Shown: positions 8,476 through 18,569, numbered from the stretch's first letter. The stretch is DNA of 64,000 bases from BJGV01 sp965205785 (GCA_965205785.1 OZ242188.1:744001-808000), one strand, 5' to 3'. The notes: generated from the letters alone by a model not told the origin. Numbers and translations: made by a program.

Positions 8476-9963
8476 TTGTTTTTTCTTGTTAAGTCGTTCT
8501 TTTAAGATCTCATTAACCTGAGCAGGATTTGCTTTTCCTTTTGTTGCCTTCATAACCTGACCAACCAAAGAGTTAAATGCTTTTTCTTTCCCCTTACAAA
8601 AATCATTCACCTGTTGAGGATTATTGATAAGAACTGTGTCAACAAGCTTTGTAATTTCATCACTATTCGAAATTTGCTCCAATCCTTTTATTTTAATAAT
8701 AAAATCAGCTGAAGTGCCATGTTCTTCATGCCACATTATTCCAAATACATCTTTAGCAGTTTTTCCCGAAATAGTCCCATCACAAATACGTAAAATTAAC
8801 TCTGCTAATTGTTGAGGAGAAACTGGCGAAGATATAATATCTTTATCATCTTGATTTAAACGCGAAGTAACCTCGCCGATTACCCAATTAGCGCAAAGTT
8901 TTGCATCTTTTATACCAACAATCTCTACTACTTTCTCAAAATAATTAGCTGTATCTATATCAGAAGTTAACATTGCTGCGTCATATTTGGATAACGCGTA
9001 AGTTGCCTTACCATTTGGATCGTTTTTTGAATCTATAAAGCGCGAAAAGCGCGAACCCGGAGGTTCTGCCATGGATATCTTAATTTCTTCTATCCAATCG
9101 GAAGATATTTTTAATGGTAACAAATCTGGATCGGGGAAGTAACGATAATCATGTGCATCCTCCTTACTACGCATGACAAAAGTTTCACGCTTATCAGAAT
9201 TAAATAGTACTGTTGCCTGTTTAATCTCACCTCCAGTCTCAAGAATAGATTTCTGGAACTCAGCCTCATATTCAATAGCCTGTTGCAAGAAACGAAATGA
9301 ATTTAGATTCTTAATTTCACGACGAGTACCAAGTTTATCATCCCCTAACCTACGAACCGACACATTGGCGTCACATCGAAATGACCCCTCTTCCATGTTT
9401 CCATCACTGATACCAATCCAACGTACCAAAGTATGCAATGTTTTAGCAAAAGCTACTGCCTCTGTGCTACTACGCATATCAGGCTCGGAAACAATCTCTA
9501 ATAAAGGCGTGCCGGCACGGTTAAGATCAATGCCAGTCATACCATGAAAATCTTCATGTAATGACTTACCCGCATCCTCTTCAAGATGTGCACGAGTAAT
9601 ATTTATGATCTTCTCTTCTTCCTCATTCTCTTGACCAATCTGTATTTTGATACGCCCACCTTCAACAATTGGTAATTCATATTGACTAATCTGATACCCT
9701 TTTGGCAAATCTGGATAAAAGTAATTCTTACGTGCAAAAATTGAAGGTGAGTTGATCCTCGCATCTATTGCCAAACCAAATTTAATAGCTAGTTCAACTA
9801 CACCATGATTTAATACAGGTAATACTCCTGGCAATGCTATATCAACTGCACATGCCTGTGCATTGGGCGCACCTCCAAAAGTTGTTGAAGCGCCAGAGAA
9901 TAGTTTTGATTTAGTCAGGAGCTGAGTATGAACCTCAAGACCTACTACGACTTCCCATTGCAT
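8470..9963 (-). CDS. gatB: Asp-tRNA(Asn)/Glu-tRNA(Gln) amidotransferase subunit B
   Basis: GatB binds the mischarged tRNA and activates the carboxylate with ATP in the GatCAB complex, which makes Asn-tRNA or Gln-tRNA. At 497 residues it has the expected N-terminal signature GLEVHTQLLTKSKLFSG, PDLPKGYQISQYE near 90, the Mg-binding catalytic region (THLE-type, here RAHLEEDAGKS) and a C-terminal YqeY/GatB helical tail. It ends the gatC-gatA-gatB operon, 10 bases after gatA. Its presence implies that the cell lacks either AsnRS or GlnRS, or uses the indirect route in addition. Confidence 0.96.
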   Translation of the reverse strand: MQWEVVVGLEVHTQLLTKSKLFSGASTTFGGAPNAQACAVDIALPGVLPVLNHGVVELAIKFGLAIDARINSPSIFARKNYFYPDLPKGYQISQYELPIVEGGRIKIQIGQENEEEEKIINITRAHLEEDAGKSLHEDFHGMTGIDLNRAGTPLLEIVSEPDMRSSTEAVAFAKTLHTLVRWIGISDGNMEEGSFRCDANVSVRRLGDDKLGTRREIKNLNSFRFLQQAIEYEAEFQKSILETGGEIKQATVLFNSDKRETFVMRSKEDAHDYRYFPDPDLLPLKISSDWIEEIKISMAEPPGSRFSRFIDSKNDPNGKATYALSKYDAAMLTSDIDTANYFEKVVEIVGIKDAKLCANWVIGEVTSRLNQDDKDIISSPVSPQQLAELILRICDGTISGKTAKDVFGIMWHEEHGTSADFIIKIKGLEQISNSDEITKLVDTVLINNPQQVNDFCKGKEKAFNSLVGQVMKATKGKANPAQVNEILKERLNKKKQE

Positions 9964-9973
9964 ATTATTATCT

Positions 9974-11440
9974 CTAATATTTAGATTTTCTTATATCTGG
10001 TTCTTTCGTATGCCAATCTGTTACCTGCTGGTATTTATGTGCAACATTTAGTATTTGTGCTTCAGAAAAATAGTTGCCAATGATATGTAATCCTACTGGT
10101 CTACCTTTCGCGCCAAATCCAACAGGAACCGACATTCCGGGCAACCCAGCTAAACTAGCTGCAGCGGTGTAAGCATCTGATAAATACATCTGTAAAGAAT
10201 CATTGCTTTTCTCACCTAGGGAAAATGCAACAGTAGGTGAAGTTGGTCCCATGATTATGTCACATTGCTTAAATACTTCAGTAAAATCCTGAGCAATTAA
10301 ACGTCTTAATTTCTGTGCTTTTATATAATAGGCATCGTAATAACCATGTGATAACACATATGTTCCAATTAGAATGCGCCGCTTCACTTCAGCGCCAAAG
10401 CCCTGAGTGCGACTTTTCTGATACATATCTTCAAGATTAGTATATTCTTTGGAACGGTGTCCATAACGAACCCCATCGAAACGGGAAAGATTACTCGATG
10501 CCTCTGCTGGAGCTAATACGTAATAAACCGGAATCGAGAGCTTAGTATTTGGCAATGATACCTCAACGATTTTTGCACCAAGCTTGCTGTATTCCACAAC
10601 AGCTGCATCTACTGCACGTGATACATCATCAGCTATCCCTTCGGCGAAATACTCTTTTGGAAGACCAATACGCAGTCCCTCTATTGGCTTTTCTAAATCT
10701 CTTGTATAGTCTTCTTTCTCATGTTGCAGACTTGTTGAATCACGAGTATCAAAATCTATCATTACATTCAGCATTAATGCTAAATCTGCTGCCGATTTTG
10801 CTATTGCTCCTCCCTGGTCAAGACTAGAGGCAAAGGCGATCATGCCATATCTTGATACCAATCCATAAGTTGGTTTTATACCAGAAACTCCACATAACGA
10901 CGCTGGTTGGCGTATAGACCCTCCTGTATCAGTACCAGTAGCAGCCGGTGCCATACGTGCCGCCACCGCACAGGCTGAACCCCCTGAACTTCCTCCAGGC
11001 ACCGACAAAATATCCCACGGATTCTTTACTGGACCATAATAAGAAGTTTCATTACTAGACCCCATAGCAAACTCGTCCATATTGGTTTTACCTATATTTA
11101 CTGTACCAACCTTATTGAAACGTTCAATTACATGCGCATCATAAGGTGAAACAAAGTTTGCTAACATTTTTGATCCACAAGTAGTAAGCCATCCTTTTGC
11201 ACAAAAAATATCCTTATGGGCAATAGGAACGCCAGTTAACGGGTATCCTTTTCCCGAAGCAATCATTGCATCTGCAATATGCGCCTGATCAAGACTAATT
11301 TTTTCGTTTACTGTAATAAATGCGTTATATTCTTTGTTTAAACTTTTAATATGACCAAGAAAATCTCTAGTTAGCTCGACGCTTGACGCTTGTTTCGTTG
11401 CAAGTAATGTAGAAAGCTGTTTTAAACTAGAATTAAACAT
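9974..11440 (-). CDS. gatA: Asp/Glu-tRNA amidotransferase subunit A (amidase)
   Basis: GatA releases ammonia from glutamine for the GatB-bound substrate. It is an amidase-signature protein of 488 residues. The catalytic triad can be placed at K76 (AHKDI), S151 (GGSSGGSA) and S175 (DTGGSIRQ). The spacings of 75 and 24 residues match those reported for Staphylococcus GatA. It lies between gatC (65 bases upstream) and gatB (10 bases downstream) on the same strand, as is usual for the operon. Confidence 0.97.
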   Translation of the reverse strand: MFNSSLKQLSTLLATKQASSVELTRDFLGHIKSLNKEYNAFITVNEKISLDQAHIADAMIASGKGYPLTGVPIAHKDIFCAKGWLTTCGSKMLANFVSPYDAHVIERFNKVGTVNIGKTNMDEFAMGSSNETSYYGPVKNPWDILSVPGGSSGGSACAVAARMAPAATGTDTGGSIRQPASLCGVSGIKPTYGLVSRYGMIAFASSLDQGGAIAKSAADLALMLNVMIDFDTRDSTSLQHEKEDYTRDLEKPIEGLRIGLPKEYFAEGIADDVSRAVDAAVVEYSKLGAKIVEVSLPNTKLSIPVYYVLAPAEASSNLSRFDGVRYGHRSKEYTNLEDMYQKSRTQGFGAEVKRRILIGTYVLSHGYYDAYYIKAQKLRRLIAQDFTEVFKQCDIIMGPTSPTVAFSLGEKSNDSLQMYLSDAYTAAASLAGLPGMSVPVGFGAKGRPVGLHIIGNYFSEAQILNVAHKYQQVTDWHTKEPDIRKSKY

Positions 11441-11505
11441 GGTAAATGAAAGGTGGGGAATTATAGAAAAAAGTAAAATTCGATGCTGTACTTATTCTTG
11501 AAGTT

Positions 11506-11793
11506 TTACTCTATAACCTTTGGTACTAGATAAAGCTCTGCTTCTATTTTAGGTGCCTGTAATTGAAATAAGGCATGCTGATCTGTTTCAGTTACCTCAT
11601 CCTCACGTAATCGCTGCTCAACATCTTGAGCATGGGACATAGGAACAACAGTAGACGTATCTACTGCCTGCATTTGTTCAATTAGGGAAAAGATCCCTGT
11701 AATTTGATCCAGTGTAGTATGAGCTTCATTATCACTGATCTCAATTCGAGCAAGATTTGCTACACGTTTTACATCTTCAAGAGTCAGTGCCAT
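11506..11793 (-). CDS. gatC: Asp/Glu-tRNA amidotransferase subunit C
   Basis: A small 95-residue subunit that wraps around GatA and GatB and stabilises the complex. The typical opening is visible: LTLEDVKRVANLARIEISD, then a helical stretch with the FSLIEQMQAVDTSTVVPMSHA pattern and the acidic LREDEV segment that contacts GatA. It is the first gene of the operon and is divergent from mreB across a 147-bp gap that must hold both promoters. Confidence 0.95.
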   Translation of the reverse strand: MALTLEDVKRVANLARIEISDNEAHTTLDQITGIFSLIEQMQAVDTSTVVPMSHAQDVEQRLREDEVTETDQHALFQLQAPKIEAELYLVPKVIE

Positions 11794-11823
11794 TAGCTAA
11801 GCCCCCTTACGTTCAAAAACATA

Positions 11824-11872
11824 ATAGAGTATCATAAAGTTACGTCCAAAACCGCCGTTATAGAGTATCATA
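11824..11872. repeat. 13-bp direct repeat pair in the gatC-mreB divergent promoter region
   Basis: ATAGAGTATCATA occurs at 11824-11836 and again at 11860-11872, 36 bp apart. On the minus strand each copy reads TATGATACTCTAT, which contains a -10-like TATGAT. They could be tandem promoter elements for gatC or a repeated operator. Confidence 0.5.
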
Positions 11873-11940
11873 GCCCATTTTTCAAACGTATTCTTTTTGT
11901 GTGATTTTTGACACTATTGCCACCAACGGATTCTGCTCTC

Positions 11941-12993
11941 ATGACGAACTTTATTACCAATTTTAAGAACTACTTTTCAAGTGACATCGCAATTGATTTA
12001 GGTACTGCTAACACTTTGATTTATATTCGTGGTCAAGGAGTTGTGTTAAATGAACCGTCAGTTGTGGCGATACGACAGGATGGTGGACCCAATGGTAAGA
12101 AAGTAATTCAGCAAGTCGGGTTAGCTGCCAAACAAATGTTGGGCCGTACTCCTGGCAACATATCTGCCATCCGCCCAATGAAAGATGGTGTAATTGCTGA
12201 TTTTACTGTCACAGAACAAATGTTGAAACACTTTATCAAGAAAGTGAATCCGGCTCGCCTTTTTTCTTTTAACCCACGTATTGTTATATGTGTGCCTTAT
12301 GGTTCTACTCAGGTAGAACGTCGCGCTATTCGGGAAGCAGCATATGGCGCTGGCGCAAGTAAAGTAGAGCTGATTGAAGAACCGATGGCTGCGGCTATTG
12401 GTGCTAATTTACCAATTGAAGAGCCGACTGGCTCGATGGTGGTTGATATTGGTGGAGGTACTACGGATGTTGGGGTGATTTCGCTAGGTGGAATCGTGTA
12501 TTCAACTTCGGTACGTGTAGGTGGTGACAAATTTGATGAAGCTATTATCAATTATATACGTCGCAATTACGGCATGCTGATTGGCGAAGTTACTGCTGAA
12601 TTAATTAAAAAAGAAATTGGCTCAGCCTATCCAGGATCAGAAGTGCGTGAGATGGAAGTTAAAGGACGCAACCTTGCAGAAGGAGTCCCACGCAGTTTTG
12701 CTATTTCTAGTAATGAAATTCTAGAATCTATAGCTGACCCTTTAAACAGTATCGTCAGTGCCGTAAAATCTGCGCTGGAACTTACCTTACCAGAACTTGG
12801 TGCAGATATTGCAGACAAGGGAATGGTCTTGACTGGCGGAGGTGCGTTGCTACGTGATATTGACCGCCTCTTAATGGAAGAAACTGGTCTATCGGTGATC
12901 ATAGCTGAAGATCCTCTTACTTGTGTAGCACGAGGCTCAGGTGTTGCATTGGAAAACATGGATCAATTGGTTAGTATTTTTGCTAGTGATTAA
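11941..12993 (+). CDS. mreB: rod-shape determining actin-like protein MreB
   Basis: A bacterial actin homologue that forms membrane-bound filaments directing lateral wall synthesis. The ATG at 11941 gives 350 residues, close to E. coli (347), and places the first phosphate loop IAIDLGTANTLIY at the usual distance. A longer frame from a TTG at 11908 adds 11 residues without support. Other actin motifs are visible: the second phosphate loop VVDIGGGTTDVGV near 175-187, the connecting segment, and the adenosine motif MVLTGGGALLRDID near 290. It heads the mreB-mreC-mreD-mrdA-rodA-rlpA cluster. A membrane-binding N-terminal segment (FITNFKNYF) is amphipathic by eye. Confidence 0.96.
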   Translation: MTNFITNFKNYFSSDIAIDLGTANTLIYIRGQGVVLNEPSVVAIRQDGGPNGKKVIQQVGLAAKQMLGRTPGNISAIRPMKDGVIADFTVTEQMLKHFIKKVNPARLFSFNPRIVICVPYGSTQVERRAIREAAYGAGASKVELIEEPMAAAIGANLPIEEPTGSMVVDIGGGTTDVGVISLGGIVYSTSVRVGGDKFDEAIINYIRRNYGMLIGEVTAELIKKEIGSAYPGSEVREMEVKGRNLAEGVPRSFAISSNEILESIADPLNSIVSAVKSALELTLPELGADIADKGMVLTGGGALLRDIDRLLMEETGLSVIIAEDPLTCVARGSGVALENMDQLVSIFASD

Positions 12994-13067
12994 ACGGTAT
13001 TCAGCATTAGAGTTGGCGTCTATGAATCAGCGGGCACTAGCTAATAAACTCTGAAACACCGCATGCA

Positions 13068-13967
13068 ATGGAAACAACCCCACAGTTTTTTAAACATGGT
13101 CCTAATCCTCTAGTACGGCTGGGGTTTTTTATTCTGCTATCCTTAACATTGATGGTAGTTGATACTCACTTCAAATATCTCTATGAAGTTCGCCAAACTA
13201 TTGCTGTAGCAATATATCCAGTACAAAGGCTTGCCTATATACCTACCACAATTTCCGATCTGATAAATGATATTTTTATTGCTCAAGACTTAGCTGAAGA
13301 AAGTGCACGTCTTAAACAACAGCACCTCACCAATTCAGGTAAGCTCCAACAACTTTCAGCCCTGATGATTGAAAATGAACACCTACGTAAATTACTAAAA
13401 ACTACTCCAAGAAATAAAAGCAAAGCTATCATGGCAGAAATTCGTTCTATTCCACGAGATCCTTTTAACCGTACAATTATACTCGACAAAGGCACCCAAA
13501 ATAACATCCAAAATGGCCAAGTTGTAGCGGATGATTTAGGGGTAATAGGTCAGATTACACGTGCCTATCCATGGTCTTCTGAGGCTACACTTATTACTGA
13601 CAAAGATCACTCTGTGCCAGTCCAAATCTTACGAAATGGTATTCGTTCAGTAGCATCTGGTACTGGGAAATACAAAACATTAGAACTAAACTATATGGCT
13701 AACAATATGGATATCCAAAAAGGAGATCTACTAGTTACTTCTGGTATAGATAGTGTTTATCCCTCTGGTCTACCGGTCGCTTTGGTATCGAATATAACAC
13801 GTGACGTATCTTCTACTTTTGCTTACATCATCTGCACCCCTGTCGCCGGAGTCGATCGCAACAAGCAAGTGTTGATTCTGTCTCCACAATCAAATCCGGA
13901 AAGCCTGGCGGAATCAACTGATGCCCAGCTTGAGGATAAGGATTTAGAAGAAAATGACGTCCACTAA
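13068..13967 (+). CDS. mreC: rod-shape determining protein MreC
   Basis: A bitopic membrane protein whose periplasmic part organises the elongasome and activates PBP2. It has 299 residues. A single transmembrane helix lies at about 17-32 (LVRLGFFILLSLTLM), then a helical coiled-coil region at about 75-110 (LAEESARLKQ, MIENEHLRKLL). The twin beta-barrel domain follows, with typical DPFNRTIILDKG and GVIGQI-type motifs. The last 30 residues are acidic and probably disordered. It overlaps mreD by 14 bases, which suggests coupled translation. Confidence 0.95.
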   Translation: METTPQFFKHGPNPLVRLGFFILLSLTLMVVDTHFKYLYEVRQTIAVAIYPVQRLAYIPTTISDLINDIFIAQDLAEESARLKQQHLTNSGKLQQLSALMIENEHLRKLLKTTPRNKSKAIMAEIRSIPRDPFNRTIILDKGTQNNIQNGQVVADDLGVIGQITRAYPWSSEATLITDKDHSVPVQILRNGIRSVASGTGKYKTLELNYMANNMDIQKGDLLVTSGIDSVYPSGLPVALVSNITRDVSSTFAYIICTPVAGVDRNKQVLILSPQSNPESLAESTDAQLEDKDLEENDVH

Positions 13968-14475
13968 TTATTCTGAAGAAGAGATAATTCTTCCTGCAAA
14001 AGGTTGGTTCATCATTCTTAGCTTAATGATGGGACTATTACTAAACCTGCTACCAATACAAGGTGACACATTAATTTTACGTCCAGATTTTGTTGCATTG
14101 GTACTAATATTTTGGAGTATTTACCAACCACAACGAGTTGGTATGAGTGCTGCATTTGCTATGGGCCTGTTAATGGATGTGGGTAATAGCAGCGTGTTTG
14201 GACAGCATGCTTTAGCATACAGTGTGATGATTTTCATTGCTTTGTTACTACGCCGACGTTTACTTACATTCGGATTACTGAAACAAGCGCCACAAATTGG
14301 GTTATTGTTACTCTTTACCCAATTCATCATGCTACTGACTGAATTATTAAATAGAGCTGATTTCCCAGGCTGGCATTATTTTCTTGCTAGTTTTACTGGT
14401 ATGCTGCTGTGGCCACTGATCTCACTTCTACTAAAAATATCCCATAGCCAAAAATATGATCAGAATGCACTATGA
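13954..14475 (+). CDS. mreD: rod-shape determining protein MreD
   Basis: A polytopic inner-membrane protein of 173 residues, with about five hydrophobic helices covering residues 17-165. It shares the family pattern LRPDFVALVLIFWSIYQPQRVG near residue 42 and GLLMDVGNSSVFGQHALAYS near 70. It works with MreC in the elongasome; its exact biochemical role is not settled in the family. It overlaps mreC at its start and mrdA by 4 bases at its end, as expected for a tightly coupled operon. Confidence 0.94.
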   Translation: MTSTNYSEEEIILPAKGWFIILSLMMGLLLNLLPIQGDTLILRPDFVALVLIFWSIYQPQRVGMSAAFAMGLLMDVGNSSVFGQHALAYSVMIFIALLLRRRLLTFGLLKQAPQIGLLLLFTQFIMLLTELLNRADFPGWHYFLASFTGMLLWPLISLLLKISHSQKYDQNAL

Positions 14476-16379
14476 ACCGTACAGTAGAGATTCGCGATCA
14501 CCTTCGTGAGTTACACCATTTCCAGAACCGGCTTGCTATCAGTGCAGGCTTTGTACTATTTTTATTCCTATTACTCTTTGCACGTTTCTTTTATTTGCAA
14601 GTATTAGAAAGTGAAAGCTATCACACTCTGGCGGAAGCCAATCGCATATCTATTTCGCCTGTAGTTCCTAATCGGGGTCTGATCTTAGATCGCAATGGTA
14701 AAGTTTTAGCACAAAATTATTCTGCGTACACCCTTGAGTTCGTCCCAAGCAAGCTCCCTGATTTTGAGGCTACGATAAACGAACTGGCAACTGTTATCCC
14801 AATTGCAGAAATTGATCGGAGACGCTTCAAAGAACTTATGAAAGAAAGCAAGAAATTTGAAAGTTTGCCAATTCGAACCCGCTTATCTGAGGAAGAGGTA
14901 GCACGTTTTGCCGCCAATAGTTATCGTTTTCCCGGAGTAGAGATAAAAGCCCGCTTGTTTAGACAATATCCAGAAGGGAAGAGTGCTTCACATGTAATTG
15001 GTTACATAAACCGTATTAATAAAAAAGATCTTGCAAAATTAGAAGCTAGCAAAGATGCAGCAAATTATAAAGGGACCAACCACATTGGAAAAATTGGCAT
15101 AGAACAAAGCTATGAAAAAGAGCTGCACGGTATAGCTGGTTTTGAAGAAATAGAAACTGATTCAGCAGGACGTAAAATAAGAGTTTTATCGCGCACACCA
15201 CCAGTTTCCGGTAATGATCTGACATTAACACTTGATGCTAAATTACAAGAAATTGTGGAAAAGGCTTTCGGTGACCGACGTGGTGCTCTGGTAGCAATTG
15301 ACCCTAACAATGGTGATGTGCTCGCATTCGTCAGTAAGCCAGGATTTGACTCAAATCTTTTTGTAAATGGCATCGATTTTAAGAACTGGGATCGACTCAA
15401 CAACTCTATTGACAGGCCACTCAATAATCGTGCACTACGTGGTGTTTATCCACCAGGTTCTACATTTAAACCATTTATGGCGTTAGCAGGCCTGGAACTC
15501 AATTTACGAACTCCTAGATACTCTATTAGTGATCCTGGTTATTATCGACTACCTGGCAGTAGACGCCATTATCGTGACTGGAAAGCGGGTGGCCATGGCA
15601 AAGTAGATATTCATAAATCACTTGTGGTTTCATGTGATACATATTATTACGAGCTTGCAAATGAACTTGGTATAGACAGAATCTACAAGTTTATTGGACA
15701 GTTTGGCTTAGGTAAAAAAACTGGAATTGATATAAAGGGAGAAGTTTCAGGTTTGTTGCCTTCACAAGAATGGAAAATGAGGCGCCATAAACAAAAATGG
15801 TGGCCGGGTGACACTATTTCCATCGGTATCGGTCAGGGATACAATCTGGCCACACCACTACAGCTTGCTTTTGCCACTTCAATAATTGCAAACAAGGGAA
15901 CCGCATTCCGCCCACACCTTGTAAAACGAATACATAATAGTAAAACAGGTGAAATTTTTGAAAGGGCTCCACAAGTATTGTACAAACTCAATTTCAATCC
16001 AAATAATTGGCAGATAGTAAGAAATGCACTTATCGATGTCACCAAACCTGGAGGGACTGCAGCAAGAGCAGGAGCGGGAGCAGGTTACACTTTTGCCGGT
16101 AAAACTGGAACATCTCAGGTGATAGGGATGAAGCAAGGAGAAAAATATGATGAAGACGCAATAAATGAACGCCATCGTGATCATGCATTATTCATCGCTT
16201 ACGCCCCAGCAGAAAACCCAAGTATAGCGTTATCAGTGTTGGTAGAAAATGGAGGGCATGGTGGTTCTGCTGCCGCTCCGATTGCAAGACAAGTAATGGA
16301 CTATGTTCTACTCGGCAAACTACCGGTTTATAAGGAAGAAAAGTCCATAGATGAAAACATAGAGGGTGTACATGACTAG
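14472..16379 (+). CDS. mrdA: penicillin-binding protein 2, elongation transpeptidase
   Basis: A class B PBP that cross-links peptidoglycan during lateral growth. It has 635 residues, with one N-terminal membrane helix at about 22-42, a PBP dimerisation domain at about 65-240 and the transpeptidase domain. Active-site motifs: S330-T-F-K333 (PPGSTFKPF, the same position as E. coli PBP2), the SCD form of the second motif (VVSCDTYYYE) and KTG (FAGKTGTSQ). It starts inside the mreD stop region and ends overlapping rodA. It is the partner glycosyltransferase-transpeptidase pair with RodA. Confidence 0.96.
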   Translation: MNRTVEIRDHLRELHHFQNRLAISAGFVLFLFLLLFARFFYLQVLESESYHTLAEANRISISPVVPNRGLILDRNGKVLAQNYSAYTLEFVPSKLPDFEATINELATVIPIAEIDRRRFKELMKESKKFESLPIRTRLSEEEVARFAANSYRFPGVEIKARLFRQYPEGKSASHVIGYINRINKKDLAKLEASKDAANYKGTNHIGKIGIEQSYEKELHGIAGFEEIETDSAGRKIRVLSRTPPVSGNDLTLTLDAKLQEIVEKAFGDRRGALVAIDPNNGDVLAFVSKPGFDSNLFVNGIDFKNWDRLNNSIDRPLNNRALRGVYPPGSTFKPFMALAGLELNLRTPRYSISDPGYYRLPGSRRHYRDWKAGGHGKVDIHKSLVVSCDTYYYELANELGIDRIYKFIGQFGLGKKTGIDIKGEVSGLLPSQEWKMRRHKQKWWPGDTISIGIGQGYNLATPLQLAFATSIIANKGTAFRPHLVKRIHNSKTGEIFERAPQVLYKLNFNPNNWQIVRNALIDVTKPGGTAARAGAGAGYTFAGKTGTSQVIGMKQGEKYDEDAINERHRDHALFIAYAPAENPSIALSVLVENGGHGGSAAAPIARQVMDYVLLGKLPVYKEEKSIDENIEGVHD

Positions 16380-17472
16380 GCCTTTACTTTTATGGCACTA
16401 CCTTACACGCTATATAGACGGCTTTTTACTGTTTAGTATTCTACTGGTAATGGCAGTTGGCCTTGCAACACTTTATAGTGCAACAGGAGGAAATTATACT
16501 CGTGTAACCAACCAGGCTGTTAACATGGTTGCAGCATTAGTCATTATGTGGCTGGTTGCCAACATTCCACTTCAACACATGATGCGACTAGCTTTACCAC
16601 TATATGTAATTGGTCTGATTCTTCTAGTTTGTGTGGCATTATTTGGTGAAATAAACAATGGTGCAAGAAGATGGCTAGATATAGGCGTTACCCGTATCCA
16701 GCCCTCCGAACTGATGAAACTCGCTGTACCACTAATGATGGCATGGTATTTTGACAAACACGAAGCCACGCTAAGAATCCGAGACTATATAGTGGCGACG
16801 ATGCTTCTACTATTACCAGCTGTACTGATTTTGCGTCAGCCAGATTTAGGAACTACTTTACTAATTATTTCTAGTGGCTTCTATGTGCTGTTTCTTGCAG
16901 GATTATCATGGCGCATCATGATTGGCTTAGTAATTGCTGGAGCAGGTAGCCTGCCATTGCTGTGGTCAATGCTGCATGACTATCAACGACGACGTGTCAT
17001 GACTTTGTTTGACCCAACGCAAGATGCATTAGGAGCAGGCTATCACACCATCCAATCAACCATTGCAATAGGTTCAGGTGGAATTGTTGGAAAAGGCTGG
17101 CAGAACGGCACACAAACCCACTTGGACTTTCTCCCTGAAAAAAGTACTGATTTTATCTTTGCGGTATTCTCTGAGGAATTTGGGATCGTTGGTAATTCGT
17201 TACTGTTACTATTGTATCTAGTAGTAATTGGCCGCGGCATGATAATTACCGTCAATGCTTCGACTCAATTTACCCGACTTATTGCAGGATCAATCACATT
17301 AACCTTTTTCACTTATATATTTGTTAATATAGGAATGGTTGTTGGTATTCTTCCTGTGGTAGGAGTACCACTTCCACTTATCAGCTATGGTGGCACATCT
17401 ATGGTGACAATGCTTCTAGGTTTTGGTATTTTGATGAGTATACAAATGCACCCTAAATTGGTAAAAACATAA
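16372..17472 (+). CDS. rodA: SEDS peptidoglycan glycosyltransferase RodA
   Basis: RodA polymerises lipid II into glycan strands with PBP2. About 366 residues with some ten membrane helices. Family signatures are present: ANNGARRW-type INNGARRWLDIG near residue 95, QPSELMKLA, LRQPDLGTTLL near 155, the region FAVFSEEFGIVGN near 260 and the C-terminal LPLISYGGTSMVT. AGAGGG at 16361-16366, five bases before the ATG at 16372, favours this start over the GTG at 16366, which overlaps the site. It overlaps the end of mrdA by 8 bases, and its stop shares one base with the rlpA start. Confidence 0.96.
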   Translation: MTRPLLLWHYLTRYIDGFLLFSILLVMAVGLATLYSATGGNYTRVTNQAVNMVAALVIMWLVANIPLQHMMRLALPLYVIGLILLVCVALFGEINNGARRWLDIGVTRIQPSELMKLAVPLMMAWYFDKHEATLRIRDYIVATMLLLLPAVLILRQPDLGTTLLIISSGFYVLFLAGLSWRIMIGLVIAGAGSLPLLWSMLHDYQRRRVMTLFDPTQDALGAGYHTIQSTIAIGSGGIVGKGWQNGTQTHLDFLPEKSTDFIFAVFSEEFGIVGNSLLLLLYLVVIGRGMIITVNASTQFTRLIAGSITLTFFTYIFVNIGMVVGILPVVGVPLPLISYGGTSMVTMLLGFGILMSIQMHPKLVKT

Positions 17473-18413
17473 TGCAAAATTATTTATGGCTTAGCAATAT
17501 ATCTCTCCGCTGTTATAACATTCACTCATCTCTAAGTTGGTCTATCGTAATAATTTCTCTCATTTTCCTTACCAGTTGTAGCAATACTCTAAATCCGGAC
17601 ACCACTTCTTCTGCTATATCTAATCAAAAAAAAGGAGGGGGCTATTACCTTGATGATGGCCCTGGTGATAATCCACCACCTAATCTTGCCTCTGTTCCTG
17701 ATGCTGTTCCCCGAGTTGAGCCCTTACGTAAATCTAATATGCAACCCTACGTAGTACTTGGTAAAACCTACACACCAATGACTACTCTAGGACCGTATAA
17801 AGAACGGGGAGTTGCCTCATGGTATGGACGTCGCTATCACGGGAAAAAAACTGCCTCAGGAGAGATTTATGATATGTATGAAATGACTGCTGCACATACC
17901 ACCTTACCCATACCCAGCTACGTAAGAGTTACCAATCTTAAGAATAAAAAATCTATAGTAGTACGTATTAACGATCGCGGCCCATTTCTTTCTAACCGAT
18001 TAATTGATCTATCTTATACGGCGGCATACAAGCTTGATGTACTTAGTGGTGGCAGCGCATGGGTAGAAGTAGAGACTATTCTTCCAGAAAATCAGGTTAC
18101 ACAATTACCAGCAAAACGACTTACCTTTAAACCTGAACGTAGCACCAATTCCCTCGATATAACCAATGCATCATCCAGTACAAACAAAATTTATCTGCAG
18201 CTAGCAGCATTTAGTGCCTATAACAAAGCAGATACCTTTATCAACCACTTGAGAAGCGAATTTCCCAATTTATCCAACCTACTTGGGGTAACTGTAAAGA
18301 ACGGTTTGTACAAAGTACATGCCGGACCATATTCAAATCAAATGCTTGCAAGGCAGGCTGCACATAAGATTTCTCAGAGTTTTCCCGTGAAGCCGTTACT
18401 TCTAGTGCAGTAA
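17472..18413 (+). CDS. rlpA: septal ring lytic transglycosylase RlpA family lipoprotein
   Basis: An outer-membrane lipoprotein that cleaves denuded glycan strands, needed for daughter-cell separation in several proteobacteria. It has 313 residues. A lipobox LTSC puts the lipidated cysteine at C36; the long N-terminal stretch before it suggests the true start may be internal. The double-psi beta-barrel is clear at about 112-200 (GVASWYGRRYHGKKTASGE, then RINDRGPF). A SPOR domain follows at about 235-310 (IYLQLAAFSAYNKAD, VHAGPYSN), which targets the protein to septal denuded glycan. It is the last gene of the rod-shape operon. Confidence 0.93.
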   Translation: MQNYLWLSNISLRCYNIHSSLSWSIVIISLIFLTSCSNTLNPDTTSSAISNQKKGGGYYLDDGPGDNPPPNLASVPDAVPRVEPLRKSNMQPYVVLGKTYTPMTTLGPYKERGVASWYGRRYHGKKTASGEIYDMYEMTAAHTTLPIPSYVRVTNLKNKKSIVVRINDRGPFLSNRLIDLSYTAAYKLDVLSGGSAWVEVETILPENQVTQLPAKRLTFKPERSTNSLDITNASSSTNKIYLQLAAFSAYNKADTFINHLRSEFPNLSNLLGVTVKNGLYKVHAGPYSNQMLARQAAHKISQSFPVKPLLLVQ

Positions 18414-18569
18414 TCCAAAATTAAAGAGCAAAAGATACTTATATTTTACTGATATACCACTTAACTATAGATTAGCTCTATACCGTTGATAGCAAATTAC
18501 TCAATCACTTGATAAAATCAGTCTTTTTCATTTGACTAATTCGGCACGTCTTTTCATTCAGGACCATTT

